Origin: GCA-002840305 sp964609365
GTDB taxonomy: Bacteria > Patescibacteriota > Patescibacteriia > Patescibacteriales > UBA12465
DNA length: 9,883 bases
Reading direction: 5' to 3'
Assembly (NCBI GenBank): GCA_964609365.1
Contig: CAZSRC010000025.1
Span: 1 to 9,883, forward strand
Shown here: in pieces, positions 1 to 6,107 of the stretch
Position numbering within the stretch: the first letter of the stretch is position 1
Layout of the letters: each line of letters starts with the position of its first letter
Notes under the pieces: model-generated
Told to the model about the DNA's origin: nothing
What the model saw: only the letters and a program-made list of their open reading frames with translations
Databases searched by the model: none
Program-made: the position numbers and the translations under genes

Positions 1-16
1 CATTAAATAATATTAA

Positions 17-25
17 TTATCCACA
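17..25 (+). promoter_or_regulatory. Perfect DnaA-box 9-mer
   Basis: The sequence TTATCCACA matches the classical high-affinity DnaA box (consensus TTATNCACA) exactly. It lies in an AT-rich leader about 34 nt upstream of the -35 element of the plus-strand gene cluster. No second perfect copy was seen in the window. It could be a DnaA-responsive operator, the edge of an origin lying to the left of the window, or chance: a given 9-mer is expected about 0.08 times in 9.9 kb on both strands at even base composition. Confidence 0.4.
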
Positions 26-58
26 GAATGTAACATTAACTCTGCAACCGTACATGCT

Positions 59-86
59 TTTACATTTTTTTAAAATATGTTATAAT
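59..86 (+). promoter_or_regulatory. Sigma-70-type promoter of the plus-strand cluster
   Basis: A -35 element TTTACA (59-64, five of six matches to TTGACA) and a perfect -10 TATAAT (81-86) are separated by 16 nt. The TG at 78-79 gives an extended -10 (TGtTATAAT). Transcription would start near 93, leaving a leader of about 32 nt before the ATG at 125. It is the only convincing plus-strand promoter seen and probably drives the five genes up to the terminator at 6033-6064. Confidence 0.65.
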
Positions 87-124
87 TTTGATAAATAATA
101 TTTACTAATTTAAATTTAAAAATT

Positions 125-1117
125 ATGTTATCTTATCGAACAATATTAAAACGGGCTTGGAAAATTTCTCTAAAAAACAAAATTTTGTGGTTTTTTGGTT
201 TCTTTGCTTCTTTGCTTAGTTTCACTGCCGAATTTAAGGTTATCTCAAAAACACTAAATCAAGGAAGTGGCTTAAAATCATTAAATAATTTTAAAATGTT
301 TATGGATACTGGGATATTTTCCAAAAATTCATTGCAAAACTTTTTTGAACTTTTAAAAACTGATACTGCTTCAATTTTATTAATTTTGATCATACTAATC
401 ACTGTTTTATTTATAAGTTTATTTTTTGCATGGCTAGCAACGGTTTCTCAGATATCAATAATTAGATCTGTAAAAAATATTTTAAAAGGAAAAAGAGAAA
501 AAATATTTATCAAAAAATCAATAAATGATTCTAATAAAAGATTTTGGCCAATATTTTTTATTAATATACTAACAACAATAATAATTAATGGGATTTATTT
601 ATTAATTAGTTTTTTATTCATTTTAGTGATAATGAAAAATCAGCTTAGCACTTCTCTTTTGTATGGATTTATCTTTATTTTATTCATACCTATTTCCTTA
701 TTTTTATCATTTATAGCTAAATATGCCATAGCTTATTCAGTTATTGAAAATAAAAAATTTATTAACTCTATAAAACAGGCCTGGAATTTATTTATTAAAA
801 ATTGGCTAATAAGTATTGAAATGGCTATAATTTTATTTTTTATAAATTTATTTATAATTATTGGTGCATCAATAATATCAGTTATTGGTTTCTTTTTATT
901 CTTTAGCTTGGCAATATCAACTGTCTTTTTAACATCATCAAGCTTCCTATTCTGGGGAATAATGATTATAGGGGTAATAGTTATAATGGCAGTATTAATA
1001 CTAATAAGCTCATTTTTAAATGTTTTCCAAATAAGCACTTGGACTGATTTATTTGTTCAACTTAGAGATAAAAGCGGATTATTAAGTAGCAAGCTAGAAA
1101 AAATATTCCAAAAATAA
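125..1117 (+). CDS. Polytopic membrane protein of unknown function
   Basis: This 330-residue protein has about six to seven predicted membrane helices, by eye near residues 19-37, 83-107, 142-170, 178-205, 229-270 (probably two) and 275-303. Two similar amphipathic stretches precede membrane segments: residues 8-24 (AW at 11-12, KNK at 17-19) and 216-232 (AW at 219-220, KN at 225-226). This pattern of an 'A-W-x4-5-K-N' motif before a helix recalls membrane domains such as the glycerophosphodiester phosphodiesterase membrane-domain and DUF975-like groups, suggesting an internally duplicated integral membrane protein, but the family was not identified with certainty. There is no catalytic motif and no cleavable signal peptide. 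The start is the first ATG after a good promoter, with no Shine-Dalgarno. The gene ends 6 nt before the secretion ATPase gene, so co-transcription is likely. A role in membrane organisation or in the neighbouring pilus/secretion system is only a guess. Confidence 0.8.
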   Translation: MLSYRTILKRAWKISLKNKILWFFGFFASLLSFTAEFKVISKTLNQGSGLKSLNNFKMFMDTGIFSKNSLQNFFELLKTDTASILLILIILITVLFISLFFAWLATVSQISIIRSVKNILKGKREKIFIKKSINDSNKRFWPIFFINILTTIIINGIYLLISFLFILVIMKNQLSTSLLYGFIFILFIPISLFLSFIAKYAIAYSVIENKKFINSIKQAWNLFIKNWLISIEMAIILFFINLFIIIGASIISVIGFFLFFSLAISTVFLTSSSFLFWGIMIIGVIVIMAVLILISSFLNVFQISTWTDLFVQLRDKSGLLSSKLEKIFQK

Positions 1118-1123
1118 AAATTT

Positions 1124-4100
1124 ATGAGTGGATTTGATTCAATTTCCAGTTTATTAAAAAAAACCACAAATGATGATAATAGTGCCCAATCTAAATTATC
1201 ACAAAAACAACAGGAAATAAAAAACAAAGAAGTGGAAAGACAAACACAGGTCAAGGCGCAGGCTCTTGGCTTGTCTTATATTAATTTATTTGGCTTTCCT
1301 ATAAGCCCAGAAGCAATTACTCTAATACCAGAAGATGATGCTATTAATGAAAGAGTTGTTTGTTTTTATTATGATGGAGAAAATGTTAGAATTGCTACCA
1401 CCAATCCCGAGAACCCTTTTATTCAGAAAACAATTGACTCTATAAATAAAACATACTTCACTAAAAGTAATCTTTATTTAATATCACAAAATAGCTTAAA
1501 AAATGCTCTATCTATTTACAAAACTATTCCAAAAATCAAAAAAATGGTTAAAGGGGTTGAGATAAGTGAGGAAGATTTAGAAAAATATAAGAGCGCTATA
1601 AATAACTATAAAAGTTTAAATGAGCAAATAAATGAAGTTAATACTTCTGATGTTGTTACTTTAATTTTAGCAACAGCATTAAAATCTGGAGCCAGTGATG
1701 TTCATATTGAAGCTGAAGATAATGGAATAGTTGTTAGACTTAGAATAGATGGTGTTTTGCAAGAAGCTGCTACAATAGAAAAAAGTAAATGGAAAAAGAT
1801 AATTTCCAGAATGAAAATATTGGCTAGTGTAAAAATAAATATTGAAGATAAGCCTCAAGATGGCAGATATTCTATATTTTTAAGCAAAGAAAGAATTGAT
1901 GTTAGATCATCATTTCTTCCAACTGCTTATGGAGAAAGTGTAGTTATGCGTCTTTTAAAGTCTAGTTCCGTTGGCCTGTCTTTTGATGATCTAGGAATAA
2001 GGCCTCAGGCATACTCAGTGCTAAAAAAAGAAATTGAAAAACCTAATGGACTAGTATTAACAACGGGTCCAACTGGTAGTGGTAAGACAACCACTTTATA
2101 TGCTATTTTAAATAAATTAAATCAACCGGGAACTAAAATAATTACCTTGGAAGATCCAATAGAGTATCAATTAGAAGGGATAAGCCAAAGTCAGATAGAA
2201 AGCAAAAGAGGTTATACTTTCGCCTCTGGTTTAAGATCAATATTAAGACAAGATCCTGATATTGTTATGGTTGGAGAAATTAGAGACCTAGAAACTGCCG
2301 AAATATCTATTCAGGCTAGTTTAACTGGTCATTTAGTTTTATCAACATTGCATACAAATGATGCATCTGGTGTTATTCCAAGATTAATTGATATGGGAAT
2401 AAAGCCATATTTTTTAGTCCCGGCTATTAATGCTATTATTGGACAAAGATTAATTAGAAAACTTTGCCCAGATTGTAGAAAAGAGCATATCTTAGATGAA
2501 GAAGAGGAGCTTTTAGTAAAAAAAATATTAGCAGTTATGTCACCAAAGGCTGGAATTAATGTTCCTAGTATTTTACCAAAAATTTATAAAGTAGGTCCTG
2601 GATGTAAAACTTGTAATGAAATTGGATATAAGGGTCGAGCTGGTATTTATGAAATATTTACCATGGATGATAAATTAAAACAATTAACAATAGACAATGC
2701 CCCCTCTTTTAAGATTATGCAACAAGCCATTGAAAATGGAATGATAACAATGCTACAAGATGGAGTTTTGAAAGTCTTAGAAGGGCAAACAAGTTTAGAG
2801 GAGATTTATAGGGTTATTGGAAATTTTGACTATATAGATGAACTTTATAATGTTGCTGTATCCCAAACTATCGGTAGGGGAATAAAAATAAAACAATCCA
2901 GCCTTGAAGAATCAAGATCAATGATCAACGACAGAGATTTAATAAATAAAAAATTAGAAGAAATACCAAGCAGAGAAATTATTATATTACTTTTATCACT
3001 TGCAATAGAAAGCGCCGCTGGTGACTTACATATAGAGCCAACTGAAAAAAATGTAAAAATAAGATTTAGAATAGACGGGGTTTTGCACGATATGTTTGAG
3101 TTGGCTAAAGAATTATTCTTACCTCTTTTGGGTGAAATAAAAATACTTAGTGGCTTTGAAACAAACATAAAAAAAGCTACCTTAGATGGAAGATTTAGTG
3201 TATTTTTACCGGAAACAAAATTAGATTGTCGTATATCTATTATATCTGGTGGTTTTGGTGAGACTATTGTTATTAGGTTGCTTTCCGGAGGAGGAGAAGC
3301 TCTTGATTTAGAGGGATTAGGTCTTTCAGAGTATTCATTACCAATGTTAAAAAATTCTATTCAAAAAACTAAGGGAATTATTTTAACAACCGGTCCAACT
3401 GGTAGCGGTAAAACAACAACTCTTTACAGCATATTAAAAACAATTAACAAGCCAGATGTTAAAATAATAACAGTTGAAGATCCCATTGAATATCAAATGG
3501 AGGGAATAATTCAAACTCAAATAGATAATGAAAGTGGTTACACTTTTTCAGCGGCAATTCGCTCTCTGTTGAGACAAAATCCAAACATTATTATGATTGG
3601 GGAAATTAGAGATAATGAAACAGCAAAGATATCAATTGAAGCTGCCCTGACCGGACATCTTGTTTTATCTACTGTTCACACAAATAGCGCTGCTGGTGCT
3701 GTATCTAGGTTTATGGGACTAGGAATAGAAAAATCAATGCTTGCTAATGCTATTGAATGTGCAATTGGTCAAAGATTGGTTAGAAAAATATGTCCATTTT
3801 GCGAAAAAGAAGAAGTCCAAATTAAAGAAGTTGATAAAGAACTTATTATCAGAATACTTTCTCAAATAAAAAATAAAAACTTTAAAATGCCCTCAGAAAT
3901 AAAATTTTTTAAAGGTAAAGGTTGTGAAAAATGTAATAATATTGGATATAAGGGAAGGGTTGGTTTATATGAAATTATGAATATTAATGAAAATATACAA
4001 GATGCCATGATTAAGCAAAATCTAAGCGACCAAGAAATAGAAAAAATAGCTATAGAAAATGGAATGATCACAATGCTACAAGATGGCGTCCTAAAAGCAC

Positions 4101-4147
4101 TTCAGGGACTAACATCCATAGACGAGGTTTTAAAAATAACTAAATAA
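1124..4147 (+). CDS. Tandem double GspE/PilB-type secretion or type IV pilus ATPase
   Basis: This 1007-residue protein is about twice the usual length (about 550-600) because two complete type II/IV secretion ATPase modules are joined in one chain. Residues about 40-150 form a T2SSE-N/MshEN-like domain, found only before module 1. Module 1 (about 170-575) has Walker A 315-322 (GPTGSGKT), an Asp box with E343, D344 and E347, Walker B 377-388 (DPDIVMVGEIRD), a His box with H403 and H410, and a zinc tetracysteine C448/C451/C494/C497. Module 2 (about 612-1007) repeats all of these at an offset of 442 residues: Walker A 757-764, E785/D786/E789, Walker B 819-830 (NPNIIMIGEIRD), H845/H852, C890/C893/C934/C937. 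Both modules therefore look competent for nucleotide binding and metal binding, although module 2 has N for D at two Walker B-adjacent positions. Such ATPases form cytoplasmic hexamers that power pilin assembly or secretion. A fused dimer could build a hexamer from three chains with alternating subunits. Start ATG has an A-rich leader without SD. Confidence 0.93.
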   Translation: MSGFDSISSLLKKTTNDDNSAQSKLSQKQQEIKNKEVERQTQVKAQALGLSYINLFGFPISPEAITLIPEDDAINERVVCFYYDGENVRIATTNPENPFIQKTIDSINKTYFTKSNLYLISQNSLKNALSIYKTIPKIKKMVKGVEISEEDLEKYKSAINNYKSLNEQINEVNTSDVVTLILATALKSGASDVHIEAEDNGIVVRLRIDGVLQEAATIEKSKWKKIISRMKILASVKINIEDKPQDGRYSIFLSKERIDVRSSFLPTAYGESVVMRLLKSSSVGLSFDDLGIRPQAYSVLKKEIEKPNGLVLTTGPTGSGKTTTLYAILNKLNQPGTKIITLEDPIEYQLEGISQSQIESKRGYTFASGLRSILRQDPDIVMVGEIRDLETAEISIQASLTGHLVLSTLHTNDASGVIPRLIDMGIKPYFLVPAINAIIGQRLIRKLCPDCRKEHILDEEEELLVKKILAVMSPKAGINVPSILPKIYKVGPGCKTCNEIGYKGRAGIYEIFTMDDKLKQLTIDNAPSFKIMQQAIENGMITMLQDGVLKVLEGQTSLEEIYRVIGNFDYIDELYNVAVSQTIGRGIKIKQSSLEESRSMINDRDLINKKLEEIPSREIIILLLSLAIESAAGDLHIEPTEKNVKIRFRIDGVLHDMFELAKELFLPLLGEIKILSGFETNIKKATLDGRFSVFLPETKLDCRISIISGGFGETIVIRLLSGGGEALDLEGLGLSEYSLPMLKNSIQKTKGIILTTGPTGSGKTTTLYSILKTINKPDVKIITVEDPIEYQMEGIIQTQIDNESGYTFSAAIRSLLRQNPNIIMIGEIRDNETAKISIEAALTGHLVLSTVHTNSAAGAVSRFMGLGIEKSMLANAIECAIGQRLVRKICPFCEKEEVQIKEVDKELIIRILSQIKNKNFKMPSEIKFFKGKGCEKCNNIGYKGRVGLYEIMNINENIQDAMIKQNLSDQEIEKIAIENGMITMLQDGVLKALQGLTSIDEVLKITK

Positions 4148-4164
4148 AAAATAAATATAAAAAA

Positions 4165-4737
4165 ATGCTGGATAAAAAATTAATGAATTCATTAAGGCTT
4201 GAGTATACAAAAAAAACAAATGAGAGAAGGCAAATTATTAGTCTTTCTAATATAGTTTTAAATAACTCAAAAAAATCAATATTTGCTGCCCATAGACAAG
4301 AAATAGAATTGGCAGAAGAAAAACTTCAAGAAAGCGAAAATATAATAAAAAAAATAAGTAAAAATTTTAGCATGAATAGAGCAAAAGAAGAGGGCTCTTT
4401 TATGGCAGCATTAGAAGAATATGTAGAGGCTAAGCTTTTTTTTAATTTTGTAAAAAATGGAAAAATAAATAAAATTAAAGAAATAAAGGTTCCAATGGAG
4501 TCATATCTAGGTGGTTTATGTGATTTAACTGGAGAGCTTGTTAGAAGAGCCATAAATGAAACAATTAATAAGAATTTCTCTGAAATAAAAAATATCAAAA
4601 AAATAATTAATGAAATACTTAATGAATTAATTGATTTTGATGTTACTGGATATCTTCGAACCAAGTATGATCAAGCTAGGGGAAACTTAAAAAAAATAGA
4701 ACAAATTGACTACGAGATATCCTTAAAAAATTTATGA
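4165..4737 (+). CDS. Translin/Trax-family protein, probable endoribonuclease
   Basis: This 190-residue, mostly helical protein matches the translin superfamily. The diagnostic region is residues 113-131 (YLGGLCDLTGELVRRA and following), closely resembling the human Trax segment 'DYLLGVADLTGELMR'. The C-terminal part with TKYDQ (166-170) and KKIEQIDYEISLK resembles the end of translin and Trax. Human Trax is the catalytic subunit of the C3PO RNase and uses E126, E129 and D193. The equivalents here appear to be E85 and E88 in EYVEA and D120 in CDLTGEL, so all three predicted catalytic acids are present, as in Trax and unlike non-catalytic translin. Archaeal Trax-like proteins form octameric barrels that cut single-stranded RNA, and a homo-oligomer of that kind is the likeliest form here. 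The TGA stop overlaps the next start (ATGA), indicating translational coupling to the phosphoesterase. The start follows an A-rich 17-nt spacer after the ATPase gene, without SD. Confidence 0.83.
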   Translation: MLDKKLMNSLRLEYTKKTNERRQIISLSNIVLNNSKKSIFAAHRQEIELAEEKLQESENIIKKISKNFSMNRAKEEGSFMAALEEYVEAKLFFNFVKNGKINKIKEIKVPMESYLGGLCDLTGELVRRAINETINKNFSEIKNIKKIINEILNELIDFDVTGYLRTKYDQARGNLKKIEQIDYEISLKNL

Positions 4738-5225
4738 AAATTGCAATAATTTCAGATATTCATGATAACCTGGCTAATTTAGAAATATTTTTTAAATTAA
4801 TCGAGGATGAAAAAATTGAAAAAATTATTTGCTGTGGTGATGTTAGTAATATTGAAAGCATAGAAAAAATAAGCTCTAGTTTTCCTGGGGAAATTTTTTT
4901 AGTTTTTGGGAATGCTGAGGTATATAACGAAAAAGAATTGTCACAATTTTCTAATATAAATTATTTGGGTAGGTTTTCTATACAAAAAATAGACTCCTTA
5001 AATATTGGAATTTGTCATGAACCCGGATTTATGCGAGATTTATTTACAGAAAATAAAGATTTAGATTTTATTTTCTATGGACATACTCATAAACCATGGA
5101 TATCTATGAAAAACAAGGCAACATTGATAAACCCAGGAACATTAGGCGGGGTTTTTCAAAAACCAAGCTTCGCCATCTTTGACACACAGACAAAAAAAGC
5201 TAAATTAAAAATCTTACATCAATAA
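4734..5225 (+). CDS. YfcE/MJ0936-type metallophosphoesterase
   Basis: This 163-residue calcineurin-like phosphoesterase has the normal length for the YfcE/MJ0936 family. The metal ligands are visible in order: D8 and H10 (SDIHDN), D36 (CGD), N60 (VFGN), H95 (CHEPG), H117 and H119 (GHTHKP), then NPGTLGG at 133-139, which is typical of the family. The usual GN(H/C)D motif reads GNAE, so the residue after the metal-binding Asn is Ala rather than His or Cys, as seen in some small family members. MJ0936 and YfcE hydrolyse phosphodiesters such as bis-pNPP in vitro with Mn2+ or Ni2+; the natural substrate is not fixed. The ATG overlaps the stop of the Trax-like gene (ATGA), and the stop lies 1 nt before the next ATG, so the three hydrolase genes are almost certainly one transcriptional unit. 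A role in degrading cyclic dinucleotides or short oligonucleotides would fit but is inferred. Confidence 0.9.
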   Translation: MKIAIISDIHDNLANLEIFFKLIEDEKIEKIICCGDVSNIESIEKISSSFPGEIFLVFGNAEVYNEKELSQFSNINYLGRFSIQKIDSLNIGICHEPGFMRDLFTENKDLDFIFYGHTHKPWISMKNKATLINPGTLGGVFQKPSFAIFDTQTKKAKLKILHQ

Positions 5226-5226
5226 A

Positions 5227-6012
5227 ATGGATAATAAAAAAATAAAAAAAATAGCCATTGAGGCGGCATCACTAGCCTCCGATTTTTTAAAAAAAGAATA
5301 TGAGAAATTTAATAGATCTGAAGTTATAATGAAATCAAAACATGAAATAGTTACCAGGCTAGATATTAAATCTGAAAAAATAATTATCAATAAAATAAAG
5401 TCAGAATTTCCGAATCATCAAATTTTGTCAGAAGAATGTGGGGATAATAAAAAAAATTCTGAATATTTATGGATAATTGATCCAATTGATGGAACAACTA
5501 ATTTTTCTATACATAATCCATTATGGTCTATATCTATAGCCCTAGCTTATAAGAATAAAATTATACTAGGATTGATTTTAGCGCCTATTTTAAATGAATT
5601 ATATATTGCTGAAATAAATAAAGGCGCTTTTATAAATGGAAAAAAAATAAAGACACCAAAAATAAATAAAGGAAAAATTATTAATACATTTTGCCATGGA
5701 AGCAAAAAAGAGGATATTGAAAGGTCAATCAAATATTATACAAAACAAAAAATAAACAATCTTGATTGTAGGCAACTTGGTAGCGCTGCAATAGAATTAG
5801 CTTATGTAGCTATGGGTAGAGTTGATTCAATAGTAATACCTGGGGCAAACTCCTGGGATGTAGCAGCGGGAGCTTTGATAGCTAATGAGGCAGGCGCTAA
5901 AGTTACTGATTTTTATGGAAAAAAATGGAATTTAAAAAGTGTAGATATTTTAGCTAGCAATAAAAGCATTCATCAACAATTAATAAAAACTATAAAAAGC
6001 TTAGAAGACTAA
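5227..6012 (+). CDS. Inositol-monophosphatase-family phosphatase (SuhB-like)
   Basis: This 261-residue protein has the usual family length and both family signatures. Motif 1 is DPIDGTTNF at 85-93, supplying metal ligands D85 and D88 and the catalytic-loop threonine T90. The upstream acidic pair E69/E70 lies in ILSEECG. Motif 2 is WDVAAGALIANEAGA at 210-224, with D211 as the third metal-binding Asp. These enzymes are Mg2+-dependent and Li+-sensitive. Family members act on inositol-1-phosphate, fructose-1,6-bisphosphate, NADP+, or 3'-phosphoadenosine nucleotides; E. coli SuhB also binds the rRNA antitermination machinery. The sequence alone does not decide among these. With an upstream RNase-like protein and phosphodiesterase, a phosphate-removing step on nucleotides or pAp is attractive but inferred. 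It is the last gene of the plus cluster, 1 nt after the phosphoesterase gene and about 20 nt before the terminator stem. No SD is visible. Confidence 0.9.
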   Translation: MDNKKIKKIAIEAASLASDFLKKEYEKFNRSEVIMKSKHEIVTRLDIKSEKIIINKIKSEFPNHQILSEECGDNKKNSEYLWIIDPIDGTTNFSIHNPLWSISIALAYKNKIILGLILAPILNELYIAEINKGAFINGKKIKTPKINKGKIINTFCHGSKKEDIERSIKYYTKQKINNLDCRQLGSAAIELAYVAMGRVDSIVIPGANSWDVAAGALIANEAGAKVTDFYGKKWNLKSVDILASNKSIHQQLIKTIKSLED

Positions 6013-6032
6013 AACAAATTAATTATAAAAAC

Positions 6033-6064
6033 AAAAAACCACATATATACTAATGTGGTTTTTT
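6033..6064. terminator. Bidirectional intrinsic terminator between convergent operons
   Basis: The arms AAAAAACCACAT (6033-6044) and ATGTGGTTTTTT (6053-6064) form a perfect 12-bp stem with an 8-nt loop. T-tracts follow in both orientations. It sits between the stop of the IMPase-family gene (6012) and the stop of uvrA (6108), so it can end both converging transcripts. Confidence 0.85.
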
Positions 6065-6107
6065 ATATTTATCTTTCAATATTAAAATTTGCAAAACTGA
6101 TGTTAAT

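Noticed and set aside
2845..3168. Antisense reading frame of 107 codons inside the ATPase gene
   Set aside because: It lies opposite a well-conserved ATPase domain, has no recognisable motif, and arises from AT-rich codon composition. The other minus-strand frames in the plus-strand genes, and plus-strand frames inside uvrA, were rejected for the same reason.
4735..4749. UGA read as glycine, extending the Trax-like protein
   Set aside because: Read-through adds only four residues before TAA, the TGA forms a normal ATGA overlap, and no in-frame TGA occurs in any other gene of the window.
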